Assembly (NCBI GenBank): GCA_040266995.1
Contig: JAWRHV010000023.1
Location: 95,754-159,753, forward strand
Length of the DNA: 64,000 nucleotides
Source of the DNA: UBA4312 sp040266995
GTDB taxonomy: Bacteria; Bacillota_I; Bacilli_A; Erysipelotrichales; Erysipelotrichaceae
Reading direction: 5' to 3'
A program made the position numbers and the translations under genes. Under the pieces are notes generated by a model. The model had not been told where the DNA came from and searched no databases. It saw only the letters and a list, made by a program, of their open reading frames with translations. Every line of letters begins with the position of its first letter. The first letter of the stretch is position 1. Below, piece after piece: positions 1 to 7,587 of this stretch.

Positions 1-1
1 T

Positions 2-283
2 CTGTGCTGGATCGGATTTCATCTGATCCGTCCGGAATACCAAATTGCCCGCTATGATCTCTCTCACAGACAGGATGTACCGGTTTATGAAGATTCCATG
101 GATACATATCTTCTTTACCTGTCCGAAGATGCCGTAGATGCCTTCGACATGAACAGTGACATCGGAAAGGAGTATGCTCGTATCCACGCAAACCAACAAC
201 CTTCCACGCTTCTGCAGAAGATCCGAACCTTTAACTTTTCCCAAGCGCACGCCAACCGCATCTTTCACAAATTGAACCCCTGA
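2..283 (+). CDS. DUF4173/DUF4153-type membrane protein, C-terminal end (partial)
   Basis: The reading frame is open from the left edge of the window, so only about the last 93 codons are seen. The segment has an IARYDL-like stretch followed by a YLLYLSEDAV stretch. In DUF4173 proteins the C-terminal soluble part has a comparable 'N-x-x-IARYN' and 'YL-x-x-LS-x-DAV' arrangement, which is the basis of the call. The part seen has no membrane segment; the family's membrane helices would lie upstream of the window. The function of the family is not established. The stop codon lies inside the stem of a strong hairpin. A different protein with a similar tail cannot be excluded because most of the gene is missing. 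Confidence 0.55.
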   Translation: MCWIGFHLIRPEYQIARYDLSHRQDVPVYEDSMDTYLLYLSEDAVDAFDMNSDIGKEYARIHANQQPSTLLQKIRTFNFSQAHANRIFHKLNP

Positions 284-305
284 GATCATAGTCTCAGGGG
301 TTCTT
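275..305. terminator. Bidirectional rho-independent terminator between convergent genes
   Basis: An 11-bp perfect stem (275-285 with 292-302) closes a 6-nt loop and is followed by TTCTTTCT on the plus side. It overlaps the stop codon of the upstream plus-strand gene and lies just past the end of the minus-strand radical SAM gene, so it can serve both. Confidence 0.8.
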
Positions 306-307
306 TC

Positions 308-1384
308 TCAGAACAGAATATCTTTGAAGCAGATACTTTGTTTTTCCTCTGCATAATCCCAGGTATGCGCTGCACCACCTCGACAAAACTCTTTGTCTGA
401 ACAATGGCTGCATGTTTTGTTACGTTGGGCCAAAGGGGTCCGGTAGATATCAAACCGGTCATTCCAGACATCGGTAAATCGATCTTTATAAATATTTCCC
501 TGGATGGTTTTCTTATTCCGGTCAATATCCAGACACGCCAGGATATCTCCATTAGCGGCAATACTGGCCACATAGAGGCCGGCACTGCAGATAAAATAAT
601 GATTCCGAACTTCCCGTTCCACATCCAATCCCAGGTAATGGGAACAACCATAGGTCACCGGCAGGTTTTGTATTCTCTTATCCATGATAAAGCGAAAGAG
701 CATTTTCTGATCTTCCGGTGTCAGTAGTAAGTCTTTTCGCATCAGTGCGCGACCAATCGGTTCTATACCGATCACCCGCCAGGAATCTATGTCCATCGTA
801 TTGAAGATTGTAAACAGCGCCTCCAGTTCATGAATATTTTCATGGGTTACCACTGTGGTCACCTGTACGATATAGTCATGCGGAATCAACGCCTGTATGG
901 CCTGCATGGATTTTTTATAGGCCCCTTTGATACCTCGGAAAGTATCATGCGTGGCCTCCAGTCCGTCTATACTGATGGATACAGACCGCATGCCACATTG
1001 TTCCAGCATGCCTGCTACATCGTCATCGATCAAGGTTCCATTGGATGTCATCCCCCAGCGAAACCCTAGATCTTTGGCATACTGCATAATTTCAAAAAAA
1101 TCTTCTCGTAATAAAGGCTCGCCGCCGGTAATACATAAAAGCAGCTCTTGCAGATCAAAGTTTTCCTTGACTTCCTCCAGCACGGAAAAGATAACCTCTT
1201 TTGGTAAATCCTTTGAAACGATATCGCCGCAACGACTGCCGCAATGTGCGCAATATTCATTACAGCGTTGTGTCAATTCAATAAAAAACTCTTTTAACCT
1301 TGGTGTTTGACATAATTCTTTATGATAATTTGCCAGCTGCTGCAAATGTTGTTTTTTTAACGCGATGATTTCTTCGTATGTCAT
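308..1384 (-). CDS. Radical SAM/SPASM enzyme, rSAM-lipoprotein type
   Basis: A 358-residue radical SAM enzyme. The AdoMet [4Fe-4S] motif is C41-x3-C45-x2-C48 (CNEYCAHC, followed by GSRCG), and GGEP is at 87-90. The C-terminal half has a SPASM-like set of cysteines (C247, C266, C284, C325, C328, C334, C352) that would bind auxiliary Fe-S clusters. SPASM enzymes commonly modify ribosomally made peptides. The blocks YGC-x3-LG, EVR-x2-YF-x-C-x-AG, QGNIY and DVWN-x-RF match my recollection of the rSAM/lipoprotein-system family (TIGR04133-like), known mainly from Bacteroidetes. Its ATG overlaps the stop of the preceding lipoprotein gene (ATGA), implying translational coupling. Substrate and reaction are unknown; the neighbouring lipoprotein is the obvious candidate substrate, by inference. 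Confidence 0.85.
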   Translation of the reverse strand: MTYEEIIALKKQHLQQLANYHKELCQTPRLKEFFIELTQRCNEYCAHCGSRCGDIVSKDLPKEVIFSVLEEVKENFDLQELLLCITGGEPLLREDFFEIMQYAKDLGFRWGMTSNGTLIDDDVAGMLEQCGMRSVSISIDGLEATHDTFRGIKGAYKKSMQAIQALIPHDYIVQVTTVVTHENIHELEALFTIFNTMDIDSWRVIGIEPIGRALMRKDLLLTPEDQKMLFRFIMDKRIQNLPVTYGCSHYLGLDVEREVRNHYFICSAGLYVASIAANGDILACLDIDRNKKTIQGNIYKDRFTDVWNDRFDIYRTPLAQRNKTCSHCSDKEFCRGGAAHTWDYAEEKQSICFKDILF

Positions 1385-1596
1385 GATTCGTCCTCAGGAG
1401 GTCCGTAAACGGCAGGTTCCCTATTTTCCTCCGGCTCCAGATCAACAGGTGGCCCATAGACTTCCTCCACTTTTTCTTGTTGCGGATCATATGGTTCCGG
1501 ATACTTCACCTCTTTCTGTGGCTGAAAACAACCTCCCAGTAAAAAGGCAGAAGTGACAGCTGTTCCGACAATAATTCTTTTTTTAGGTTTTTTCAT
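1381..1596 (-). CDS. Small lipoprotein with two YGPP repeats (putative rSAM substrate)
   Basis: The start at 1596 was chosen because AGGAG lies just upstream and a lipoprotein signal follows; an upstream in-frame extension would run through the promoter. The product is 71 residues: a KKPKK basic start, a hydrophobic core, and a LLGGC lipobox with the lipidated cysteine at C23. The mature part is only about 48 residues, acidic and proline-rich, with VYGPP at 46-50 and again at 63-67. YPEPYDP at 32-38 may be a weaker third copy. It is first in a two-gene operon with the radical SAM/SPASM gene, overlapping it by four bases. The repeated Tyr-Gly-Pro-Pro motif beside a SPASM enzyme suggests post-translational modification at the repeats; that is inference. 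No named family was recognised. Confidence 0.75.
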   Translation of the reverse strand: MKKPKKRIIVGTAVTSAFLLGGCFQPQKEVKYPEPYDPQQEKVEEVYGPPVDLEPEENREPAVYGPPEDES

Positions 1597-1615
1597 ACTG
1601 CTTCTCCTGCTTTCA

Positions 1616-1644
1616 GTATAAGTGAATTTCATTCCACGTTTCAA
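1616..1644 (-). promoter_or_regulatory. Sigma-A-type promoter for the lipoprotein/rSAM operon
   Basis: Read on the minus strand: TTGAAA (1639-1644), a 17-bp spacer, then TTATAC (1616-1621). It lies about 20 bases upstream of the lipoprotein start, in the 71-bp gap shared with divergent hypA. Confidence 0.75.
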
Positions 1645-1667
1645 GAAAAATGGTGTAGTATAACTAT

Positions 1668-2021
1668 ATGCATGAGATGAGCTATGTAATCCGTTTTGTG
1701 AATATAGCAATCGAAACAGCGCAGTCACAAAACGCAAAACACGTTGAATCCCTGGTTGTAGAGGTTGGTGAAATGACCTCTGTATTACCGGAATATCTTC
1801 ATAAGTACTATCCCCAGGCCATTAAAAATACGATCCTGGAAGGATCGCAGTTAAAAACTATTGCCGTAAAAGCGAAGGTCGAATGTTTATCATGTCATAC
1901 ACAATACCACCCGGAACGTTCCCATCAATACCTTTGCCCTGTGTGCCAGAGTGCCATGGGGCGGATCCTGGAAGGACGGGATGTTCGTTTAAAAGAGGTG
2001 CAGGTGACCATCGACGATTAA
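1668..2021 (+). CDS. hypA: Hydrogenase nickel-insertion protein HypA
   Basis: 117 residues, normal length for HypA/HybF, a small metallochaperone that delivers nickel to [NiFe] hydrogenase precursors together with HypB. It begins MHEMS, where the first histidine is the conserved nickel ligand. The structural zinc site is visible as C73-x2-C76 and C90-x2-C93. It is the only hydrogenase gene on the plus strand and converges on hypE, their ends overlapping by a few bases with no terminator between. No convincing ribosome site precedes the ATG, and a TATAAC lies only a few bases upstream, so the message may be nearly leaderless (inference). No hypB is in the window. Confidence 0.93.
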   Translation: MHEMSYVIRFVNIAIETAQSQNAKHVESLVVEVGEMTSVLPEYLHKYYPQAIKNTILEGSQLKTIAVKAKVECLSCHTQYHPERSHQYLCPVCQSAMGRILEGRDVRLKEVQVTIDD

Positions 2022-2998
2022 CAGATCCGCGGCAAGCCTTCCGTCTGCAATACCGAAAGACGTCGGATCCCGCCAATATCCGTATGGAGCAGTAATTGCC
2101 CCGGCTGGTCGGTTTCGACAGATCCAATGATGGATGCGTTTTGTCCATAGGGACTATGGCGAAGGATGTCCAATGCTTTTTGAGCATCTTTTTTTGCGAC
2201 AATGCAGACGCATTTCCCTTCGTTGCCCATATATAATGGATCTAAACCCAATAAACCACAGAAATCTTGCACAACCCGGGAAACCGGGATTTCTTTTTCA
2301 TAAATATGAAAAGCTTTTTGAGCGCTTTCTGCCAGTTCTTTTAAAACAGTAGCCAACCCTCCTCTGGTTACATCACGCATACTGTGTATTTCCACATTGG
2401 ATTCCAGTAAACGTTCAACCATTGTATTCAAGGGAGCCACATCACTGCCAATCTCGCTGTGAATGGACAAACGATGTCCTAAAATGGCTGCATGATGGTC
2501 TCCCAGATTGCCGGACACAAGGATGACATCTCCCTCCTGGGCTTTCTTTGCGGAAATATCCACTCTTGGATCGACAAAGCCAATGCCAGCTGTATTAATA
2601 TACATACCACCATTTCCTTCGATCACTTTGGTATCACCGGCAACAATGGATACACCAGCTTCTTTGGCAGTCTGTGCCATGGAGTTTACTACTTTCTTTA
2701 ACAGATCAATGGACAATCCTTCCTCCAGAATAAACCCGCAGGTCAGATATTTCGGAATCGCTCCCCGCATCAACAGATCATTGACAGTACCACAAACCGC
2801 AAGACGTCCAATATCGCCATTTTTAAAGACAAGGGGGTTAACCACAAAGCTGTCCGTGGAGACCGCCAGCTTTTGATAGCCGGCGACCACAGCACAATCT
2901 TCCATTTCATTGGAAAATGAACGGGCAAAGATTGTCCGGATCAAATCTTCCGTAGCTTGTCCACCACTGCCATGGATCATCAAAATACTATCGTTCAT
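2018..2998 (-). CDS. hypE: Hydrogenase maturation protein HypE
   Basis: HypE dehydrates the carbamoyl group on its C-terminal cysteine to a thiocyanate, the source of the cyanide ligands of the [NiFe] centre. The start at 2998 (MNDSILMIHGSGG) fits the family and has AGGTGA upstream; a 19-residue longer frame would run into hypD. The product is 326 residues and ends in PRIC, the conserved carbamoylated C-terminus. The glycine-rich AIR-synthase-like N-terminus and a VAGDTK motif are visible. It is last in the ech-hyp operon, four bases after hypD. The carbamoyl donor protein HypF is not in the window. Confidence 0.94.
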   Translation of the reverse strand: MNDSILMIHGSGGQATEDLIRTIFARSFSNEMEDCAVVAGYQKLAVSTDSFVVNPLVFKNGDIGRLAVCGTVNDLLMRGAIPKYLTCGFILEEGLSIDLLKKVVNSMAQTAKEAGVSIVAGDTKVIEGNGGMYINTAGIGFVDPRVDISAKKAQEGDVILVSGNLGDHHAAILGHRLSIHSEIGSDVAPLNTMVERLLESNVEIHSMRDVTRGGLATVLKELAESAQKAFHIYEKEIPVSRVVQDFCGLLGLDPLYMGNEGKCVCIVAKKDAQKALDILRHSPYGQNASIIGSVETDQPGQLLLHTDIGGIRRLSVLQTEGLPRIC

Positions 2999-3002
2999 TC
3001 TA

Positions 3003-4052
3003 TCACCTGTCATTTCTCTGATTGATAAAATAGGAATGACAATTGCCTTCCTCACTGACCATACAAGCTCCCTGTGGTTGTAAAGGCGTACATGTCTTTC
3101 CGTACAATGGACACTGGTAAGGTCGCATTTTTCCTGTCAAAACCTGATCGCAGCAACACTTCTGATTCATCTTATGATCCTCGTTCAAATTAGCACTTCC
3201 GGCATCAAAAGCACTATATTGATTACGCAGCTGACGACCGGAACCACAGATTATCCCCATTCCACGCCAAACCGCATCCACCGGTTCAAAGTAACGGTCA
3301 ATCAATTCCTGTGCCTTTTCGTTGCCGGCTTCTGTAACCACTTCCGGATAAAAATTCATCACCTTCGGCTGATGATAGGCATGCAGGATTCCATACAGGG
3401 CCACTAAGATTTGGCTAGCTTGAAATCCGGCAACTCCAAAAGGAATCTTATACGTTTGTGCCAGGGGATCAAATACTTTATATCCTGTTACGACCGCTAC
3501 ATGCCCGGGAGCAAGAAATCCATCGATCTTTGCCTGCTGGGCACATAATGTATCCAGGACCGGCGGCATGGTCTTCAAAGCTTTCAGCAGTTTTACATTG
3601 GAAACAGATTCCTGCTCCAGGGTCTGCATCAATAACGCATACACCGGCATGGTCGTTTCAAAGCCGACAGCCGCAAACACAAACGTCGTTTGTGGTTCCT
3701 TTGCAGCAAGCTTTAAAATATCAAAAGGGGAGTATACCATCTCTACATGCGCGCCTTGTCCTTTGGCCTGGGCCAAACTGACTGTGCTTCCGGGGATCCG
3801 GAGCATGTCTCCGAAGGTAACCACACACGTATCCTTTCTCATAGATAACTCGATCAGACGGTCTACATAAGAAGACGGCGTCACACAAACCGGACAACCG
3901 GGTCCGGAAATCAAATGAATTTTATGCGACAATAAAGAGGGAATGCCGCTTTTGGCAATGGCTCCTGTATGTGAGCCACATACCTCCATGATGGAAACCT
4001 CCGGCCCGTCATACGCTTGCAGATACCGGATGATATCGGTTCGATCCATCAT
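3003..4052 (-). CDS. hypD: Hydrogenase maturation protein HypD
   Basis: 349 residues. HypD is the iron-sulphur scaffold on which, with HypC, the Fe(CN)2CO group is assembled. Family motifs visible include MEVCGSHTGAI, GPGCPVCVTP and a C-terminal cysteine-rich part (CCCDQV, then CPLYGKTC, GAC and GNC) carrying the [4Fe-4S] ligands. The ATG overlaps the hypC stop (ATGA), so the two are translationally coupled, in keeping with the HypC-HypD complex. Confidence 0.96.
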   Translation of the reverse strand: MMDRTDIIRYLQAYDGPEVSIMEVCGSHTGAIAKSGIPSLLSHKIHLISGPGCPVCVTPSSYVDRLIELSMRKDTCVVTFGDMLRIPGSTVSLAQAKGQGAHVEMVYSPFDILKLAAKEPQTTFVFAAVGFETTMPVYALLMQTLEQESVSNVKLLKALKTMPPVLDTLCAQQAKIDGFLAPGHVAVVTGYKVFDPLAQTYKIPFGVAGFQASQILVALYGILHAYHQPKVMNFYPEVVTEAGNEKAQELIDRYFEPVDAVWRGMGIICGSGRQLRNQYSAFDAGSANLNEDHKMNQKCCCDQVLTGKMRPYQCPLYGKTCTPLQPQGACMVSEEGNCHSYFINQRNDR

Positions 4053-4264
4053 TTGAAAGCCTCCAGTTGTGAAAACAGCTCCGTCATCTGTTCAGCTTCT
4101 ATTTCGTTCATTTTTTGTAAGATACAGCCAGCATGTACCAATACATAGTCTCCTGTTTTTACATCCACCAGACCGGTTCTTGCTTCAACTTGATTTCCAT
4201 TAAAATCCACAAGGGCCTTTTGACTGAACACCTTTTGTACCTTTCCAGGCAGGGCAACACACAT
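4049..4264 (-). CDS. hypC: Hydrogenase assembly chaperone HypC
   Basis: 71 residues. The start at 4264 was chosen because HypC must begin Met-Cys (MCVALPGKV): the cysteine exposed after Met removal binds iron and HypD. A GAAAGGAG site lies at the right distance, so the six-residue longer frame is not the likely start. The chaperone carries the Fe(CN)2CO unit to the hydrogenase large subunit. It lies between echF and hypD, the first maturation gene after the structural genes. Confidence 0.94.
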   Translation of the reverse strand: MCVALPGKVQKVFSQKALVDFNGNQVEARTGLVDVKTGDYVLVHAGCILQKMNEIEAEQMTELFSQLEAFK

Positions 4265-4312
4265 GATGATCACTCCTTTCACTTCATTTAGAAAGGTGGA
4301 GCTTTCTCCACC

Positions 4313-4795
4313 TTATTGAATTTCTTGTTTTTCTTCGGCTGCTTTTTTTGCTGCTTCCGCTTTCTTTTTCGCCAAAGCCTCTTCTCTTGCTTTTTTCGCG
4401 GCCGCAGCCTTCTTGGCAATTTCAGCTCGTTTGGCTGCTTCTGCTGCCATCACTTCCGGTGATTTTTGATAGACTGCTTCCTGTTTCACAGGACCCGGCG
4501 TCTGATAGCCGGGAACAATATGCAGACATTTCTTTGGACAACGCTGTACACAATAACCACAGGCAATGCAGTCAAAGCGGTTGATGGTCCATGTCCCTTC
4601 CACCTTATTGACTTTCAGACAACGTGGCGGACAGCCACGTGTACATAGCCCGCAGGAAATACATTCATCAATGTCGATTTCTATATGCCCGCGGCTTCTT
4701 TCCGGATAGACGGCAGGCTTCTCCGGATAACTTGTCGTAACCGGTTTGGAAACCAGATTTTTTAATACCTGACCGGTAAATGTTAGAATTCCCAT
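4313..4795 (-). CDS. echF: Ech hydrogenase ferredoxin-like subunit EchF, with Ala/Lys/Glu tail
   Basis: The start at 4795 (MGILTFTGQVLKNL) matches the EchF N-terminus and has GGTGAG upstream. Two [4Fe-4S] motifs are visible: C45-x2-C48-x2-C51-x3-C55 and C76-x2-C79-x2-C82-x3-C86. They would carry electrons from reduced ferredoxin to EchC. Residues about 117-155 form an unusual tail made almost only of Ala, Lys and Glu, probably a charged helix, which I do not recall from typical EchF proteins of about 115-130 residues. Its role is unknown. The gene is nine bases downstream of echE. Confidence 0.9.
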   Translation of the reverse strand: MGILTFTGQVLKNLVSKPVTTSYPEKPAVYPERSRGHIEIDIDECISCGLCTRGCPPRCLKVNKVEGTWTINRFDCIACGYCVQRCPKKCLHIVPGYQTPGPVKQEAVYQKSPEVMAAEAAKRAEIAKKAAAAKKAREEALAKKKAEAAKKAAEEKQEIQ

Positions 4796-4803
4796 GCTCT
4801 CAC

Positions 4804-5883
4804 CTATCTTTCTGTACAGCTGATACATGGATCAATTGTTAAGATCAAAATCGGAACATCGGCATAATTGCAACCTTTCAGCATTTCCACTAAGGCCGGC
4901 AGATTCGCAAAGGTCGGTGTCCTGATTCGTAAACGATCCAGGTATAGTTTTCCCGTCCCTTTTACGTAATATATCGCTTCCCCTCGTGGCTGTTCGATAC
5001 GAACAAAGTGCTCCCCTTTTACGTTGCCTTTGACCGAAACGCTCAATTCGCCTTCCGGAATCTTACCAATGGCTTGACGAATGATATCGATGGATTGATA
5101 AATCTCATGGATACGCACTTCACAACGGGCATAACTGTCCCCGTCCGAAGATACGATCGGTTCAAAATCCAGATCTCCATAGGCTTCATAACCTAGAGAA
5201 CGCATATCGATATTGATACCGCTGGCCCGCGCAAACGGACCGACAGCACCTAACATATGCACTTGTTTACGGCTTAATACGCCAACGCCTTTCAACCGGC
5301 TCTGCACAGAATAATCAAACAGGAAGGTATGTTCGATAACACGTACATCGGCTTCCACCTGGTCCAGCTCTGTCAGGATGTGTTTCAACATATCCGGTGT
5401 GATATCCTTTAATACACCGCCTACTTTATTGACAGAAAAGATGACCCGGCCACCAGTCGTCAATTCAATCAGATCCAGGATCCTTTCGCGTATTCTCCAG
5501 CTTTGATAGAACAAGCTTTCAAAGCCGAAGCCGTCAGCCAGTAATCCCAGCCACAGTAAATGGCTATGCAGCCGGGAAAGCTCCATCCAGATGGTGCGTA
5601 AATACTTTGCGCGATCCGGGATCTCCACATCCATGACTTCCTCCACAGCTTCACAATACCCCATTCCATGGCCAAAACTGCAGATTCCGCATGTTCTTTC
5701 CGCCACATATACCATCTCAAAATAGTCTTTTTTCTCCGTCAGGCTTTCCAGTCCCCGGTGAATAAAACCAATAGAAGGAATAACATTGGTAACAATTTCG
5801 TCTTCCAAGACAAGATCCAGATGGATTGGTTCCGGTAAAACCGGGTGTTGCGGACCAAATGGTACAATACTCTTTTTACCCAT
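4804..5883 (-). CDS. echE: Ech hydrogenase large (catalytic [NiFe]) subunit EchE
   Basis: The start at 5883 (MGKKSIVPFGPQHP) has GGAGAAG upstream and fits the NuoD/EchE start; the longer frame overlaps echD. The product is 359 residues. Nickel-iron ligands are visible as RTCGIC (C65, C68) and as DPCISC (C353, C356) at the very end. The protein stops three residues after the last cysteine (TER), so it has no cleavable C-terminal extension and would need no maturation protease, as described for Ech and CooH hydrogenases. No such protease gene is seen nearby. Confidence 0.95.
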   Translation of the reverse strand: MGKKSIVPFGPQHPVLPEPIHLDLVLEDEIVTNVIPSIGFIHRGLESLTEKKDYFEMVYVAERTCGICSFGHGMGYCEAVEEVMDVEIPDRAKYLRTIWMELSRLHSHLLWLGLLADGFGFESLFYQSWRIRERILDLIELTTGGRVIFSVNKVGGVLKDITPDMLKHILTELDQVEADVRVIEHTFLFDYSVQSRLKGVGVLSRKQVHMLGAVGPFARASGINIDMRSLGYEAYGDLDFEPIVSSDGDSYARCEVRIHEIYQSIDIIRQAIGKIPEGELSVSVKGNVKGEHFVRIEQPRGEAIYYVKGTGKLYLDRLRIRTPTFANLPALVEMLKGCNYADVPILILTIDPCISCTER

Positions 5884-5884
5884 A

Positions 5885-6250
5885 TTATTTCTTCTCCTTC
5901 GGAAGGAACGGTGTCTCTTTTTCAATGCGATACAGCTTATTATTGTAGTCCAGTGAAATATATTTCACATTGACACCATAAAGCTCCTTCATCTCATTCT
6001 CATAAAATACTGCCATCGGATAGATTTCCGTTATGCTCGGTACTTCCGTGTCCAGATCGCAGATGACACGCAGTGTCGTAAAGCGATGTAGACCATCCTG
6101 AATAAATGAATAGCTCAACTCATATTTACCATCGACATAGGCTGCACAGATCTGACTGATCCGTTCCCCTCTGTTTTTTCGTTCCAGCACATTCAGAAGC
6201 AGCTCACCTAAGTCAATTTCTTCAATCTTATATTCCCGGTTTGGTCTCAT
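5885..6250 (-). CDS. echD: Ech hydrogenase subunit EchD (NuoC-like)
   Basis: 121 residues, related to the 30-kDa (NuoC) subunit of complex I. The stretch HRFTTLRVICDL and the ELYGVNVKYISLDY block resemble the NuoC signature (ERE-x-x-D-x-x-G). It has no metal-binding cysteines and is expected to be a structural subunit joining EchC and EchE in the peripheral arm. It sits between echC and echE with single-base spacing, as in other ech operons. Confidence 0.88.
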   Translation of the reverse strand: MRPNREYKIEEIDLGELLLNVLERKNRGERISQICAAYVDGKYELSYSFIQDGLHRFTTLRVICDLDTEVPSITEIYPMAVFYENEMKELYGVNVKYISLDYNNKLYRIEKETPFLPKEKK

Positions 6251-6251
6251 T

Positions 6252-6701
6252 TTACCGTTCCTCCGTTGTCAGCTGATACGTATAGTCATCACATCGTTTT
6301 TCAAACAAGTTGATGGCCTGTACCAGTCCATCGATGATCGATTGTGGTCTGGCCGCACAGCCAGGCACATAAATATCTACCGGTATGGTCGTATCCACAC
6401 CGCCTTTGATATTGTAGCATTCTTTAAAAATACCCCCTGTACAAGCACATGTTCCGACGGCGACGACCACCTTCGGGTTGGACATCTGCTCATACAGCTG
6501 TTTCACAACGGGTTGATTCTGCGAGTTGATCCCCCCGGTAATCAAAAAGATATCGGCTTGTAAAGGGTCTCCGGTATTTACAATGCCAAAGCGCTCCGCA
6601 TCATAAACGGGTGTCAGGCAGGCCAGAACTTCTATATCGCACCCATTACAGCTGGATCCGTCATAATGAAGGACCCAGGGCGAACGTTTTACTTTTGCCA
6701 T
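6252..6701 (-). CDS. echC: Ech hydrogenase small subunit EchC (NuoB-like)
   Basis: 149 residues. The proximal [4Fe-4S] cluster ligands of the NuoB/small-subunit family are visible: C18-x2-C21 (SCNGCD), C85 (VGTCA) and C115 in VPGCAARP. This cluster passes electrons to the [NiFe] site in EchE. Like other group 4 small subunits, it is short and lacks the medial and distal cluster domain of uptake hydrogenases. One base separates it from echD. Confidence 0.93.
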   Translation of the reverse strand: MAKVKRSPWVLHYDGSSCNGCDIEVLACLTPVYDAERFGIVNTGDPLQADIFLITGGINSQNQPVVKQLYEQMSNPKVVVAVGTCACTGGIFKECYNIKGGVDTTIPVDIYVPGCAARPQSIIDGLVQAINLFEKRCDDYTYQLTTEER

Positions 6702-6714
6702 CTTTACACCTCCA

Positions 6715-7587
6715 TCAATGAACCAGCATCAGGACCAAAAGATTCAGTCCGGCTGCAAATAACGTGACAAGCCAGGTAATGCGAAGCATATTTTTCATTT
6801 TCATACGGGCACTGACATTATCGATCAATACCTCTGTAAAAAATACCAACGCCACAAGCACAGCGGCCAGCGGAATGCTCCACAGATTCTTGTTCAATAC
6901 AAACAAAGCGACAAATCCTAACAAAAATACATTTTCATACCACTCTGCAACATGGAAAATAGCCAGATTTCTGGCACCCATCTCCGTAGTGATCCCTTGG
7001 ACCAGCTCCTGGTGTGCATGATGCCCTCCGCTGATATCGAATGGAGATTTTCGCATCTTGATGGTCAATATGAACACAAAAGCGATAAAGAAACCGGGCA
7101 GCTGCCACAACAAGACAGAATCCGTCTGGCTGATCGCCCCTACATTAAATGTACCGGTTACCAGATAGAAGCCGACACAAGCCAGCAAAACAGCCGGTTC
7201 ATAGGTCATGATCTGTACCAGTTCACGATTGGCTGCGATCGAGTTATATGGTGAACTGGTGACAACGGCGGCAAAATATAAAAAGGTAGAAGCCGTTGAC
7301 AGAACAAAAACGCTCATCAGAATATCACTGCCACTAAAAAAGATAGCCCCGGACATGATCATCAGAATCATATAGGATAACAATAAACCGGACATCGAGG
7401 TATCCACTACATCGATCCTTTGTTTATTCAATAATTTTTTAATATCGTAGAACGGCTGCAGAACGGAAGGTCCGATACGCCCTTGCATGCGGGCTGAAAG
7501 CTTACGGTCAATGCCGCTGAGAAGGCCCCCGATCAAAGGTCCGAATACGATAAAACCAACAACACCGAGCACATTAATAATCGTCAT
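6715..7587 (-). CDS. echB: Ech hydrogenase membrane subunit EchB (NuoH-like)
   Basis: 290 residues, about eight hydrophobic helices. The start at 7587 (MTIINVLG) overlaps the echA stop (ATGA); a longer upstream frame would lie within echA. NuoH-family features include GPLIGGLL, RMQGRIGPSVLQPFYDI (the quinone-site-like loop of complex I) and SPFDISGGHHAHQELV. The subunit anchors the peripheral arm and takes part in ion translocation. Confidence 0.92.
   Translation of the reverse strand: MTIINVLGVVGFIVFGPLIGGLLSGIDRKLSARMQGRIGPSVLQPFYDIKKLLNKQRIDVVDTSMSGLLLSYMILMIMSGAIFFSGSDILMSVFVLSTASTFLYFAAVVTSSPYNSIAANRELVQIMTYEPAVLLACVGFYLVTGTFNVGAISQTDSVLLWQLPGFFIAFVFILTIKMRKSPFDISGGHHAHQELVQGITTEMGARNLAIFHVAEWYENVFLLGFVALFVLNKNLWSIPLAAVLVALVFFTEVLIDNVSARMKMKNMLRITWLVTLFAAGLNLLVLMLVH

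Noticed and set aside
404..1310. Plus-strand open frames opposite the radical SAM gene
   Set aside because: They overlap a clear family protein on the other strand, lack ribosome sites and show no family motifs; they are shadows.
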